Shown here in pieces: positions 19,991 to 30,381 of a stretch of DNA of 64,000 nt (positions within the stretch are counted from its first letter, which is position 1; the number at the start of each line of letters is the position of its first letter). The translations under genes and the position numbers were made by a program. The stretch is from an uncultured Chlorobiaceae bacterium (GTDB lineage: Bacteria; Bacteroidota; Chlorobiia; Chlorobiales; Chlorobiaceae): positions 62,001-126,000 of the forward strand of contig CAIJGA010000002.1 of NCBI GenBank assembly GCA_903820085.1. The letters run 5' to 3'. The notes beneath the pieces are model-generated. The model had not been told where the DNA came from. It was given only the letters and a program-made list of their open reading frames with translations, and did no database searches.

Positions 19991-21124
19991 CTAAATATCC
20001 GCCTCGTAGATAACATACTCCTTGTAGGGCCTCCCTCCGATAACCTTTGCCAACTTGCTCATAGACTCATTTGCCTTGAGCACCCAGCTCATTTCACTGG
20101 CAAATACCCCGTGCTTGCCGCCATAATCAGCAATCTGGGTATTGAGGATGCTGTCAACGCCCTTGTTTCGGTATTCAGGCAACACGCCCATGGTTATGGT
20201 GCGAACCATGGTAATATTGCGGCTGTACCAGAGATATTTCAGCAGGCCGAGCGGCGAGAAAGGATTTCCGTTTACATGTTTCAGTGCCTGGTTAATATCG
20301 GGAAGCGAGAGTGAAAAACCGATGGTGCGCTTGTTGCGATCCTCGACGAAGTAGATATAATGAGGATTTGCAAGAGGCTTAAGGCTTTTTGCAAGAAAAT
20401 CAAACTCCTTGTTCGTCATGGGTACAAACCCCCAGTTTTTCTCCCAGGCTTTGTTGTAGATCTCCCGTATACGCTCAATTTCCTGATCAAAATGCTTCAT
20501 ATCCATGATCCGCACCGTCAGCTCTTCCCTTTTCATCACATGCCCCGCAATGCGGCGCAAGCGTTCGATATCGATAATTTTCTGGTCAATATACCATGCC
20601 AGCAATTCCTGCCCGACATGATGCCCATACCTCAAGACAAGATCGTTGTAGTAAGGAGGATTATAAAGCATGAGAAAAACCGGCGGACTGTCATATCCTT
20701 TGGTCAGCATGCCGCACTGGTCATTCATTGAGGGACTGACCGGTCCGCGCATGGCATTGAGGCCTTTCTTTTTCAGCCATCCGGAAGCCGCATCAAAAAG
20801 AGCATTGGCTACCGCCTGATCATTGATACACTCAAAAAAGCCCCAGAAGCCAACCTTGTCGCCATGAAACCCGTTATGCCTCCTGTTTTCAACAGCGGCA
20901 ATGGTGCCTGCCATAACCCCCTCTTTCCAGGCTGTAAACATGGCGAGATCAGCATGCTCATATAAGGGAAACTTTTCCGTATCGAGAGTTTTCATGTAAT
21001 CGTCAATAACCGGAGGAACCCAGTTTTTATTGAGTTCCGGCTCTTTGCGATAGATTTGCCAGGCAAATTTGATAAACTCCTTTCGCTCTTTCTTGTTCTG
21101 GACCTGTCGAATCTCTATTGCCAT
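19991..21124 (-). CDS. GNAT-fold acetyltransferase-like protein
   Basis: 377 residues. It opens MAIEIRQVQNKKERKEFIKF, has WVPPVIDDY near residue 37, and ends with a GNAT-like acyl-CoA-binding pattern (ITMGVLPEYRNKGVDSILN, then SEMSWVLKANESM). It appears to hold two GNAT-like halves, a known arrangement in large bacterial GNAT proteins. The acceptor substrate is not apparent. Cytoplasmic, with no signal peptide. No operon partner is close: the aro gene upstream ends about 200 bases away. Confidence 0.75.
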   Translation of the reverse strand: MAIEIRQVQNKKERKEFIKFAWQIYRKEPELNKNWVPPVIDDYMKTLDTEKFPLYEHADLAMFTAWKEGVMAGTIAAVENRRHNGFHGDKVGFWGFFECINDQAVANALFDAASGWLKKKGLNAMRGPVSPSMNDQCGMLTKGYDSPPVFLMLYNPPYYNDLVLRYGHHVGQELLAWYIDQKIIDIERLRRIAGHVMKREELTVRIMDMKHFDQEIERIREIYNKAWEKNWGFVPMTNKEFDFLAKSLKPLANPHYIYFVEDRNKRTIGFSLSLPDINQALKHVNGNPFSPLGLLKYLWYSRNITMVRTITMGVLPEYRNKGVDSILNTQIADYGGKHGVFASEMSWVLKANESMSKLAKVIGGRPYKEYVIYEADI

Positions 21125-21330
21125 TGGAACCCTCCCTTTTTTGTGATGGTAACGGTTTGATTAATCAAAAAAATCTCCATTGAACAGAGGAAAACTCACT
21201 CTATAAAAAAACAGCATACCTGCTGCCTTGAGCATTCCAGCAAAATGGCCGATACCATTAAGTCGCAACCGGTTAAGGTTATGCAGGATTCAAGGCAATA
21301 AAAAAGGGTCTCCAGTCGCCAAATGGACTC

Positions 21331-22383
21331 TTACTGAATAAGTTCATGCATGACGGCAGCCCCTTCACGCAACATGCGTTCGGTATCCTCCCATGAAAGG
21401 CACTCATCGGTAATTGACACCCCATAGCGGAGCTTGTCGGGATCTTCAGGAAAAGGCTGATTGCCGCAGCAGAGATTGCTTTCAATCATGACTCCGACAA
21501 TACTTTTATTGCCCTCTCGTTTCTGTTTCAGAACATCTTCCCAGACCGCCAGTTGCTGCTCATGCTTTTTGCCTGAATTGGCATGACTGCAATCAACAAG
21601 AAGCGATTGCTCCAGACCGGCCTTTCCGATCCATGATTCAGCAAGAGCAATATTGGCAGCATCATAATTCGGCTTGTCGCCACCGCGCAGCACAAGATGT
21701 CCGAACGGATTGCCTTTTGTTGTAATAACACTGCTGTGTCCGTCCTGATCAATTCCGAGAAAACTGTGCGGATGCATGGCCGAACGAATCGCATCAACCG
21801 CAACATTAAGCCTTCCGTCAGTCGAGTTCTTGAATCCGACCGGCATCGAAAGTCCGCTGGCCATCTGGCGATGCGTCTGCGACTCAATGGTCCGTGCCCC
21901 GATGGCTGCCCAGCTCACCAAATCGGCAACATATTGCGGCGATATGGGATCAAGAAATTCAGTTGCCGCCGGCAAACCCATTTCATTGATCTCAAGAAGA
22001 AGCTTTCTGGCATGAAACAAGCCATGCTCAATATCATAGGTATCATCAAGATGAGGATCATTGATAAACCCTTTCCATCCAATAGTCGTCCTTGGTTTTT
22101 CAAAATAAACCCGCATCATGATGCAAAGATCGTGCTGCAACTCGCTCCGCAAGAGCGACAGGCGGGTGGCATACTCGCGTGCCGCATCCATATCATGAAT
22201 TGAACAGGGCCCGACAATAACCAGCATTCTCAAATCCTTGCCGGTCAATATATTCTCAACTTCACGACGTCCCGCAGCAACCGTAGCCGCAACCTGCTCA
22301 TCAACCGGTAACTTCTCCTTCAGCGACCTTGGCGAGCAAAGACGGATAATTCGTGAAACTCTTAAATCATGTAACTGTTCCAT
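21331..22383 (-). CDS. aroG: 3-deoxy-7-phosphoheptulonate (DAHP) synthase, class I
   Basis: First enzyme of the shikimate pathway, joining PEP and erythrose-4-phosphate. Signatures of AroF/G/H-type enzymes: [16 protein letters not shown] (metal Cys), [41 protein letters not shown], and [16 protein letters not shown] near the C-terminus. I start at ATG 22383 ([12 protein letters not shown], 350 residues, matching the family), not the longer frame to 22428. Which aromatic amino acid inhibits it cannot be read from the sequence, so the symbol is generic. Confidence 0.93.
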   Translation of the reverse strand: MEQLHDLRVSRIIRLCSPRSLKEKLPVDEQVAATVAAGRREVENILTGKDLRMLVIVGPCSIHDMDAAREYATRLSLLRSELQHDLCIMMRVYFEKPRTTIGWKGFINDPHLDDTYDIEHGLFHARKLLLEINEMGLPAATEFLDPISPQYVADLVSWAAIGARTIESQTHRQMASGLSMPVGFKNSTDGRLNVAVDAIRSAMHPHSFLGIDQDGHSSVITTKGNPFGHLVLRGGDKPNYDAANIALAESWIGKAGLEQSLLVDCSHANSGKKHEQQLAVWEDVLKQKREGNKSIVGVMIESNLCCGNQPFPEDPDKLRYGVSITDECLSWEDTERMLREGAAVMHELIQ

Positions 22384-22683
22384 TCTTTTTACAGCAAAAA
22401 TAACATAATGGGAATTTAGAAGAATCAAGATAAAAAAACCAACTGAATATAATGGGCATCAATACCGATAAATTCCGCGAAAATAACCCTGCAGGCCCAT
22501 CACCGTTTCTCATTCCGGCATTTATGGTGGGCAGAGAATGCAACAAGATTTCTTTAACACTAATAGCCTCAAAAAAAATATATTATAGCAACAAATATCA
22601 GGAAGGGGTAAACTGAAAGGCATAAAAGGCTTTGGAAACCTTTTTCAAGAACATTCCAGGCAATCTCATAATCAATAAAGAAC
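22384..22683. other. Divergent promoter region of aroG and serA
   Basis: AT-rich spacer that should carry both promoters. A 54-codon frame (ATG 22452 to TGA 22614-22616, beginning [15 protein letters not shown]) has no ribosome site and I regard it as chance. No hairpin or riboswitch-like structure stands out. Confidence 0.4.
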
Positions 22684-24264
22684 ATGAACGTACTGATTAC
22701 TGACGGTATTGATTCACAATGCGGTCAGATCCTCGCGCAAAACGGTTTTAATGTGACCGAAATACCGAAAATCAGCAAGGAAGAACTCAAAAAAATCATT
22801 GGGGGCTTCGACAAGCTGATCGTCAGAAGCGCAACAAAAGTTACCGCCGAAATTATCGAATGCGGCACCAACCTGAAACTTATCGGAAGAGCCGGAGCCG
22901 GAGTTGACAACATCGACCTTGAAGCTGCAACCCGCAATGGCATTATCGTCATGAACACTCCTGGAGGAAACACCGTTTCCGCTGCTGAACATACCTGCGC
23001 CATGATGCTTTCCGCAGCACGTCGCATACCCCAGGCAACAGCAGACCTGAAACAGGGGAACTGGAACAAGACAAGATTTTCCGGCGTCGAACTTGAGGGA
23101 AAAACCCTCTCCATTATCGGTCTTGGAAAAATAGGACGTGAAGTAGCATCCCGCATGCAGTCATTCGGCATGAAAACAATTGCCTATGACCCCATGATCC
23201 CTGACGAATATGCCGCAAAACTCAACATTGAGCTCCTCCCCCTGCATGAGAATTTCAAACGGGCTGATTTTATCACCATTCACTCATCCCTCAACGAGTC
23301 AACCCGCAATCTGATTTCAAAAGAGACGCTCGACCTGATGAAGCAGGGCGTTATCATTGTCAACTGCGCCAGAGGCGGAATTATCAATGAGGCAGACCTG
23401 GCGGAAGCCATTCAGTCGGGAAAAGTTTCTGCTGCAGCCCTTGACGTCTTTGAGACCGAACCCGTCAACCCCGACAATCCGCTTCTCCAGCTCGAACAGG
23501 TTATTGCCACCCCGCACATTGCCGCATCCACCAGCGAAGCACAGCTAAAAGTTGCCATTCAGATTGCAGATCAGATTGTCGAATGGAAACAGACAGGAAA
23601 GCTCGAAGGCGCTGTTAACGCTTCAGCCGTCAAACTGGCACAGGCTCCCGGAGTGCGCTCATATCTTGCCCTGGCAGAAAAGCTTGGCGCCATTCTGGCA
23701 CAAATGACCCCGGTTCAGGCCAGCAAAATGACCGTAAGAACCTCGGGAGAGTTCCTTCATACCTTCAATGAAGTTATTACCGCCGCAGCCCTCAAAGGGC
23801 TTCTTGACGTCCGCCAGTCAAAGGATACCAACTACATCAACGCCTTCACGATGGCAAAGGAGTGCGGTATCACTCTTGAACAGAAATTTGAAAAAGAGAA
23901 CCCGGACTATACTAATCTGATCCGCATAGAACTTGAAAACGGAACAACCAAACGCATGATCGGCGGAACCGTTTTTGGTGAAAAAGAGATCCGGATTGTC
24001 ATGATCGACCAGTTTCTCGTGGAATTCAAGCCTGAAGGCAACATTATCATATACAACAACACCGACAAGCCCGGCGTTATTGCCAATGTAACCCAGTTGC
24101 TCTTGCAGCATAACCTGAATGTCGCCTATGTGGCTCTATCGAGAGACGAGGAAAAAAAGGTTGCATTGACAGCAATTGTGGTTGACGGCAATGTTACCTC
24201 TGCGTTGCTTGATGAAATAAGAGCCGTTAATGGCGTTGATGTTGCCAATCTTGTTTCACTCTAA
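22684..24264 (+). CDS. serA: D-3-phosphoglycerate dehydrogenase
   Basis: 526 residues, the long form with intervening (ASB) and ACT domains. It oxidises 3-phosphoglycerate with NAD+ to start serine synthesis. Rossmann motif GLGKIGREVASRM (about 143-155), catalytic Arg in NCARGGIINE, Glu in ALDVFETEP and His in TPHIAAST form the active site. The C-terminal 70 residues (IIIYNNTDKPGVIANVT onwards) are an ACT domain that typically binds serine for feedback control. ATG 22684 follows AATCAATAAAGAAC with no strong ribosome site. Confidence 0.96.
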   Translation: MNVLITDGIDSQCGQILAQNGFNVTEIPKISKEELKKIIGGFDKLIVRSATKVTAEIIECGTNLKLIGRAGAGVDNIDLEAATRNGIIVMNTPGGNTVSAAEHTCAMMLSAARRIPQATADLKQGNWNKTRFSGVELEGKTLSIIGLGKIGREVASRMQSFGMKTIAYDPMIPDEYAAKLNIELLPLHENFKRADFITIHSSLNESTRNLISKETLDLMKQGVIIVNCARGGIINEADLAEAIQSGKVSAAALDVFETEPVNPDNPLLQLEQVIATPHIAASTSEAQLKVAIQIADQIVEWKQTGKLEGAVNASAVKLAQAPGVRSYLALAEKLGAILAQMTPVQASKMTVRTSGEFLHTFNEVITAAALKGLLDVRQSKDTNYINAFTMAKECGITLEQKFEKENPDYTNLIRIELENGTTKRMIGGTVFGEKEIRIVMIDQFLVEFKPEGNIIIYNNTDKPGVIANVTQLLLQHNLNVAYVALSRDEEKKVALTAIVVDGNVTSALLDEIRAVNGVDVANLVSL

Positions 24265-24287
24265 CCGGCAGAAAAAAATCAGTCAAT

Positions 24288-24316
24288 AAAAAACCTGCCG
24301 GCAAGGCAGGTTTTTT
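24288..24316 (+). terminator. Rho-independent terminator after serA
   Basis: Stem CCTGCC/GGCAGG flanked by an A-run and followed by six T; can also act on the convergent arsA-like gene. Confidence 0.85.
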
Positions 24317-24352
24317 ATTGTACTCAATTGCTGAATCACACCCTGGGCAAGC

Positions 24353-25543
24353 TCAGAGTTTAGCCTTTTCAAAATCAATACTCAGCCACTTGTCTTCATA
24401 AGAGGCACCAGTTGATTCCATACCGGCAAGAAAAATCGGCAAGGCCACAATTTTCTGGTAATCCCCTATGCGGATAGTAAGATCATCGCCAAGCTTGAGG
24501 ATTTTTGGTTCAAGTCCCATATTCTCCATAAAGGGCAATCTGACACGAACCTTGTAATGGCCATCTGAAACCTTTTTGATGTCAATAGGATTCTCGTTAA
24601 AGAAGATATCGAGAGGGTTCAGGTCACCGTAAACTTTCTCGCCTACCCTGCGAAGCATCGCTATACCGACAACCTCATCATCAAACAAGGGCACTTCAGT
24701 GATAGGAATCGGAGCAAACGCTTCCTGGATCTGCTCAATGTACTTCTGCTGAATGGCACGCCACTTCTGGAAATAAGGGTCAGGGCTCTGGTCAGGCATC
24801 ACACGGTTGATGGTAATGCGGTCAACCGTAATCCCGTAAAGGTTAAGATAGGTCAAGGCGCGCATAGACTCCTTGATAACCATCTTTTCAGGATTCATGA
24901 CAAGACGCATGGTGGTCTTGGTACTGTCGGCCAGCAAGTCAATAATTCCTTCCGTGGAAGAGAAAAGATTGTCAACCTTGTCATAAACCTCTACCGGAGC
25001 TACAAAATCGTCGATTCTCTTGATTTTCTTCGAAAGCGGTCTGATAACCGGTTTCACCATGAATTTTTCAACATTGCGGATAAGCTTGATAAACCATCCG
25101 AATGTTTCAGGCAGGGAGAGAAGACGAAGAGTTTCGCCGGTAGGCGCACAGTCAACAACAAGAAGATCATACTCCTGCTGTTCATTATAGCGCTTGATAT
25201 AAGAAAGAGAAAAAAGTTCTTCCATACCCGGAAGCACACCCATTTCTTCGGCATAGACACCTTCAATACCCCGAGACTCCATCAAATGGGCAAAATGCTC
25301 CCTGACGACATCCCAGTTAAGATTGAGATCACCGAAAACGCTTACTTCCTGACCCCATAGATTTTCAGCAACTTTAACCGGGGAAGGCCCTAACTGAATA
25401 TCGAGCGAGTCACCCAGACTGTGGGCCGGATCGGTAGACATAATAAGGGTCTTGTACCCCATATCTGCGGCTCTGAGAGCTGTTGCGGCAGCTACAGAAG
25501 TTTTACCAACACCACCTTTTCCGGTAAAAATGATATTACGCAT
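24353..25543 (-). CDS. ArsA/GET3-family anion-transporting ATPase
   Basis: 396 residues with the deviant P-loop GKGGVGKTS (8-16), switch [14 protein letters not shown], and switch [21 protein letters not shown] single ATPase unit is present rather than the tandem repeat of classic ArsA, and the C-terminus ([20 protein letters not shown]) carries a beta-rich add-on like that of photosynthetic-lineage ArsA proteins. Green sulfur bacteria encode several such paralogs; no arsenical pump gene is adjacent, so arsenic export is not implied. A role in targeting membrane or tail-anchored proteins is possible. Confidence 0.88.
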   Translation of the reverse strand: MRNIIFTGKGGVGKTSVAAATALRAADMGYKTLIMSTDPAHSLGDSLDIQLGPSPVKVAENLWGQEVSVFGDLNLNWDVVREHFAHLMESRGIEGVYAEEMGVLPGMEELFSLSYIKRYNEQQEYDLLVVDCAPTGETLRLLSLPETFGWFIKLIRNVEKFMVKPVIRPLSKKIKRIDDFVAPVEVYDKVDNLFSSTEGIIDLLADSTKTTMRLVMNPEKMVIKESMRALTYLNLYGITVDRITINRVMPDQSPDPYFQKWRAIQQKYIEQIQEAFAPIPITEVPLFDDEVVGIAMLRRVGEKVYGDLNPLDIFFNENPIDIKKVSDGHYKVRVRLPFMENMGLEPKILKLGDDLTIRIGDYQKIVALPIFLAGMESTGASYEDKWLSIDFEKAKL

Positions 25544-25711
25544 ACGTTTTAGTGATTCTCATTTAAAGAATTATTGAATAAAGCGGGTTCTACCAACAGT
25601 TATTCTTCATCAATTGACCAACCTGAAAAGGCTTAAGATAACAAATTATATTTTAATAGAACACGACGAAAAACAATTACCGCGGTTAAAAAAATCTCTT
25701 TCCCGCTCTCC

Positions 25712-27481
25712 TCACCTCCTGCGCCTGCGGGCATGATGAGAGGAACCGGATTGCCTTGCGTTATGATGTTTTCCGACCGAAACCCTCCGGGATGACGAAC
25801 GGCCTACTCTGTAAACGCCCCTTCCATGCGGCCTGCCGTATCGTACAACCGAAACATGCGACGATGACCGACGGCTGTTATCGAAGGAAACCTCGCCGTC
25901 AACCTTGATGCGCTGACCCGGAACAATCTGCTTCCTGCCGGTCAAATGGTTCAGCGATGCCAGGCGCTGAACCGTGGTATGATACTTTCTTGCAATGGAT
26001 GCAAGAGTTTCACCTCTTGACACCCGGTGACGTTCAGTTGCCTTCCTGACACTCTCATCCCTTGCCTCACGGCCTCTTGCCGGCTCCGGCTGAGAGAACG
26101 TAACATTATCAGGAGTCCCGAAAACAATAAGTTTCTGGCCGGGCACAACATCAGCATCCTTGAGGTTATTCCAGGCTATAATCTGACTGATATAGACCCG
26201 ATACATCCGCGCAATCGAGCCCAGATTTTCTCCCTCCTGCACAACATGGATCTTCTGGCCCTTTTGTGCAGATACCTGATCAGCAGTCTGGCTGCCGGGG
26301 CCGGCATTGAGACTTTCAAGCTTTGCATAGAGCCCTTCACGCTCGGCAGTTACCGATGACTTGTAGGCATAGATCTCATCTTCGCGCTTCTGGAACTGGG
26401 CAATATATTTTCTTGGCAGCCGGATAACATTGGGCGAAGAAAGCCCTGCGGACGGAATAATTCCCAGCTTGTACTGCGGATTAAGGAACCTGAGATCACG
26501 CATCGGAATGCCTATGGTCTCATTTATCTGCTCGAACGACAAAAGGCGTGTCGTTTTCAGCGTATCGATATCCTGATAGAGGAATCCCGGTTCAACCGGA
26601 CGGATATTATGCTCATTATAGTAGTTCATAATATAGTTCACGGCAATAAACGCCGGAACATAACCCCTGGTTTCAGCCGGCAGATAATCCCATATTGCCC
26701 AGTAATCCTTTATCCCTCCAGCCCTCCTGATTGCCTTGTTGACATTTCCCGGACCGCAATTATAGGCTGCAAGAGCAAGGAACCAGTCACCGTAAATATT
26801 GTGGAGATCCTTCAGGCATCTGCATGCCGCAACCGAAGACTTGTATGGGTCATAGCGGTCCTCAATAAACGAGGACGACTGCAATCCGTACATCTTGCCG
26901 GTTCCGTACATAAACTGCCACAACCCTTTTGCTCCGGCAGAAGAGACCGCCGTAGGGTTCAGGGCCGATTCGACAATCGCCAGATACTTTATCTCAAGGG
27001 GAACATTGTACGCATCAAGTTTTTCCTCAAAAAGAGGAAAATAAAGTTTCGTCAGTCCGAGAATTTTCGCAACCGATCCTCTCTTGTCGACAGCATAAAG
27101 CCGGATAAATCCCCTGACATGCTCATTGTAGACAAGAGGAATCGGGGTTTTCCGTCTGAGCGTTGCAATCCTTGCGGCATAAACCGAATCGCTGAACTGA
27201 GGCACAAAGCTAGAGGGAAAGCCGAACTTGCCGCTCTCTTTTGAGGGTATGGAAAAGTGTTCGTCCTTAAAATAGGTAGCATTCACCAGGCTGTCAAGAA
27301 TCTCGGAAACAGACGACCGGGCAAACGAATCCCTGCTGTTGGAAGTAGAGCCAGCGGCACGAACCGGCAAAGCCAGAGACTGAAAACATAGTGCCGACAG
27401 CAACAATTTGAGTAATGTATAAGAGAATCTGATTTTCACAAGCGGCAGTTTGATTAGTGCAATGGTTGTTAAACGATCCAT
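25712..27481 (-). CDS. mltD: MltD-like membrane-bound lytic murein transglycosylase with LysM domains
   Basis: 589 residues. A hydrophobic N-terminal segment (LLKLLLSALCFQSLALPVRAA) targets export; an in-frame GTG 14 codons in could be the true start. The SLT domain has catalytic Glu in AIVESALNPTAVS, then SAGAKGLWQFM and ALAAYNCGPGNVNKA. Two LysM repeats follow (HVVQEGENLGSIARMY, HRVSRGETLASIARKY), which bind glycan. The last 50 residues are very rich in Arg, His and Ser, ending HHARRRRR, an unusual basic tail that might bind polyanions. Cleaves peptidoglycan with formation of 1,6-anhydro-muramic acid. Confidence 0.92.
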   Translation of the reverse strand: MDRLTTIALIKLPLVKIRFSYTLLKLLLSALCFQSLALPVRAAGSTSNSRDSFARSSVSEILDSLVNATYFKDEHFSIPSKESGKFGFPSSFVPQFSDSVYAARIATLRRKTPIPLVYNEHVRGFIRLYAVDKRGSVAKILGLTKLYFPLFEEKLDAYNVPLEIKYLAIVESALNPTAVSSAGAKGLWQFMYGTGKMYGLQSSSFIEDRYDPYKSSVAACRCLKDLHNIYGDWFLALAAYNCGPGNVNKAIRRAGGIKDYWAIWDYLPAETRGYVPAFIAVNYIMNYYNEHNIRPVEPGFLYQDIDTLKTTRLLSFEQINETIGIPMRDLRFLNPQYKLGIIPSAGLSSPNVIRLPRKYIAQFQKREDEIYAYKSSVTAEREGLYAKLESLNAGPGSQTADQVSAQKGQKIHVVQEGENLGSIARMYRVYISQIIAWNNLKDADVVPGQKLIVFGTPDNVTFSQPEPARGREARDESVRKATERHRVSRGETLASIARKYHTTVQRLASLNHLTGRKQIVPGQRIKVDGEVSFDNSRRSSSHVSVVRYGRPHGRGVYRVGRSSSRRVSVGKHHNARQSGSSHHARRRRR

Positions 27482-27590
27482 GCTGCAACAGCAAAAATCC
27501 CTATTGAACTGTTAAAGTAACATAAAAACAGTTCACGACTATTACAATAATCATGAACGTTTATCTGCACAATGTCAGGTAATGGTAACA

Positions 27591-28322
27591 TCAGTAGCTT
27601 ATTTTCCACAAAAAAAGACCTTCCGGCAATGCCGGATTAAGCTGACCGGTCATCACCCCGGTTTCAAGCATACGGCAAAACTCTTCGACCGAAAGGCCCC
27701 CCTTTCCTGCACAGATCATGGCATCAACAAGATAGCGCACCATGCTGCGCAAAAACCGGTCCGCTGAAATCTGCAAAACAAGCGTGTGGCGGTAACGGTA
27801 CCATTTGCAAGCTCTCACCGTACAGATGCGGCCAGGATTATCCCGGTCTTCCTTTGAAAAGGCTGAAAAATCGTGGGTTCCAATCAAGCATTTCGCCATC
27901 TCCTGCATGACGGCAACATCAAGTTTTCCGTTTGAACACCCGGCAAACCGGCCATAAATTGCAGACGGTTCCTCAAGCAGAAAATAGCGATACTCCCTCT
28001 CTCTGGCACTATGGCGGGCATGAAAATCCGCATCAGCTTCCTGGGGATTGCTGATCCTGATCGTCTTCGGCAAAAGCGAATTGAGCGAATGAACCATTCT
28101 GGACGGCTCCATCGGTGAGGCTGTAAAAAAATTTGCAATCTGGGCTCTGGCATGAACACCCTTATCGGTTCTGCCGGCCGCGGCAAGCGAGACGTTTTCC
28201 TGCAAAATGGTGCAAAGCGCCGCTTCAATCTCCCCCTGTACAGTAACAATAGCGCCGGATTGCCTTTGCCAGCCGGCAAAAGAGGTCCCGTCATATTCAA
28301 CAGTAATCCTGATGTTCTTCAT
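27591..28322 (-). CDS. truA: tRNA pseudouridine(38-40) synthase
   Basis: Starts MKNIRITVEYDGTSFAGWQRQ at 28322 (243 residues), the canonical TruA opening. The catalytic Asp lies in AAGRTDKGVHARAQ. RFLRSMVRYLVDAM and GLFLWKISY near the end are also family-typical. Modifies uridines in the anticodon stem of tRNAs. The longer frame up to 28376 is not expected. Divergent from the GH13-like gene, with an 84-base spacer that must hold both promoters. Confidence 0.95.
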   Translation of the reverse strand: MKNIRITVEYDGTSFAGWQRQSGAIVTVQGEIEAALCTILQENVSLAAAGRTDKGVHARAQIANFFTASPMEPSRMVHSLNSLLPKTIRISNPQEADADFHARHSAREREYRYFLLEEPSAIYGRFAGCSNGKLDVAVMQEMAKCLIGTHDFSAFSKEDRDNPGRICTVRACKWYRYRHTLVLQISADRFLRSMVRYLVDAMICAGKGGLSVEEFCRMLETGVMTGQLNPALPEGLFLWKISY

Positions 28323-28406
28323 AAAGAGAAATAAAATCTTTAGTACATTGCTTTTTCTATTATTAGTTATCGTCACCTTATCTTACCGAAAAACAATAAC
28401 ATCACG

Positions 28407-30320
28407 TTGCAGAAAACTCACCTTGCATCGCTCCTTCAGGCACTCAAAAGCCTGAAAAGCCCTGAAACCGGCACTCTTTACAAAATCCCCGGCATCTGGA
28501 GCGGAAAAGAGAGCGGTACCGAAGAGGTCAACCCGGCACTCTACTTCGGTCACATCATCGAATCCATCCTGAACACCGAAGACTCTCTTGCCCCAAAGCC
28601 AACCGATGGCGACTGGAGAACCGGTGCGGTTGTCTACAACCTCTTTGTCCGCCTCGCAGCAGCCTTTGACCATAACGGCGACGGTTCCATCAGCCCGGAA
28701 CCGCTACCAAGCGGATTCAGGGAAACCGGAACCCTGCTGAAAGCCATCGCACTCCTGCCGTATATAAAAAAACTTGGTGCAAATACCATCTACCTTCTTC
28801 CGCTCACCCAAATCGGTACAGCAAGCAGAAAAGGCTCTCTCGGCTCCCCCTATGCCATTAAAAACCCGCGAAAGCTCGATCCCCTCCTCAGTGAGCCGGC
28901 ACTCGGACTTTCTGCAGAACTTCTCCTCAAAGCGTTTGTTGAAGCAGCACACCTCCTCGACATGCATGTTGTGCTCGAGTTTGTCTTCAGAACAACCTCT
29001 GTGGACAGCAGTTGGATAAAAGAGCACCCCGAATGGTTTTACTGGATTAAAGACAACCATCAGAGCAGCAACTACGGTCCGCCCCATTTTGACCGGGATA
29101 CACTCAACCGCATTTATGAGGTTGTTGACCGCCATGAACTCCGCAACCTCCCCGCACCGCACCAGGAATACCGTGAGCAGTTCGTTCAGCAGCCGGTAAC
29201 ACTCCCTGAAGAGAGCGAATCGCTTCAGGGCACCGCAGCAGACGGAACGCCATGCCGTATCGCAAGCGCCTTCTCCGACTGGCCCCCTGACGACCGTCAA
29301 CCGGCATGGAGTGATGTCACCTACCTGAAAATGCACGACCATGAAGCATTCAACTACATTGCCTACAACACCATCAGGATGTACGACAGTGCCCTGGACG
29401 ATCCGGCCACCTTCAACACCAGCCTCTGGAACGAGATTTCGGATATCATCCCCAGCTATCAGGAAGAGTATCAGATTGACGGTGCCATGATCGATATGGG
29501 CCATGCCCTGCCCACCCTGCTGAAACAGACGATTGTCCGCAAGGCACGCGAAAAAAGAGCCGACTTTGCATTCTGGGATGAAAACTTCAATCCGACCCCC
29601 GAAATCCGGGCCGAAGGGTTCAATGCTGTCTTTGGCTCTCTCCCCTTTGTCATTCACGACATTGTCTTTATCAGGGGACTGTTGAACCACCTCAACAAAA
29701 CCGGTGTCGCACTGCCATTTTTCGGGACAGGAGAAAATCACAACACTCCTCGAGTCTGTTTCCGTTATCCGCGCCAGGAAGCAGGCCGCAACCACTCGAC
29801 CTTCATCTTCACGCTCAGCGCCATACTGCCGGCCATCCCCTTTCTCCAGTCGGGCATGGAAATCTGCGAATGGTATCCGGTAAACCTCGGACTCAATTTC
29901 ACCGACGAAGACCGCACCCTTTATCCGCCCGAAAAACTGCCCCTCTTCAGCGCACTCAGTTTCGACTGGGAAAAGAGCAACGGCCTCGAGCCCCTCAACA
30001 GCTATATCCATAAAATCCTTGCAATACGGGAACGCTATCTCGACCTGGTGCTTTCAGGCGAACCCGGTTCGATGACCATTCCCTATACCAGCCAGCCCGA
30101 TCTTTTTGCCGTCATGAGAACCGCAGCAGGCAAAACGCTTCTCTTTGTCGGCAACAGCAATCTCTACGACACCAGAGAGGGCTTTCTTGAATTCAGCACA
30201 GAAAATGCCTCTCTCTTTGACCTTATCAGCCAGCAATCCTGCCAGATAAGAGAGCACCGGCTTGAGCTGAGCTGTAAGCCGGGACAATGCATGCTCTTTG
30301 AACTTCCCGTTGAGCTTTAA
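28407..30320 (+). CDS. GH13 alpha-amylase superfamily protein, GlgE-like
   Basis: 637 residues with a TIM-barrel layout. Where GH13 region I has DxVxNH, this has [14 protein letters not shown] followed by IKEHPEWF, a phrase recalling GlgE maltosyltransferases. Region II is DGAMIDMGH (putative nucleophile Asp), region [13 protein letters not shown] (putative acid Glu), and region IV reads ENHNTPR, with Asn where amylases have the third catalytic Asp. A calcium-loop-like [11 protein letters not shown] sits near residue 90. The first codon in frame is TTG at 28407 with no ATG nearby. Probably acts on alpha-glucans; whether hydrolase or transferase is unclear. First of a same-strand run with a PfkB kinase and a symporter. 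Confidence 0.75.
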   Translation: MQKTHLASLLQALKSLKSPETGTLYKIPGIWSGKESGTEEVNPALYFGHIIESILNTEDSLAPKPTDGDWRTGAVVYNLFVRLAAAFDHNGDGSISPEPLPSGFRETGTLLKAIALLPYIKKLGANTIYLLPLTQIGTASRKGSLGSPYAIKNPRKLDPLLSEPALGLSAELLLKAFVEAAHLLDMHVVLEFVFRTTSVDSSWIKEHPEWFYWIKDNHQSSNYGPPHFDRDTLNRIYEVVDRHELRNLPAPHQEYREQFVQQPVTLPEESESLQGTAADGTPCRIASAFSDWPPDDRQPAWSDVTYLKMHDHEAFNYIAYNTIRMYDSALDDPATFNTSLWNEISDIIPSYQEEYQIDGAMIDMGHALPTLLKQTIVRKAREKRADFAFWDENFNPTPEIRAEGFNAVFGSLPFVIHDIVFIRGLLNHLNKTGVALPFFGTGENHNTPRVCFRYPRQEAGRNHSTFIFTLSAILPAIPFLQSGMEICEWYPVNLGLNFTDEDRTLYPPEKLPLFSALSFDWEKSNGLEPLNSYIHKILAIRERYLDLVLSGEPGSMTIPYTSQPDLFAVMRTAAGKTLLFVGNSNLYDTREGFLEFSTENASLFDLISQQSCQIREHRLELSCKPGQCMLFELPVEL

Positions 30321-30381
30321 AAAAATGCAGCGAAAACCGTATCTTTTTTAACTTTTCCGTCAATCAAATCCATCTTTTCCT

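Noticed and set aside
28704-30011. 435-residue minus-strand frame opposite the GH13-like gene
   Set aside because: Antisense of a strongly coding gene; the plus frame has GH13 motifs and the minus frame none.
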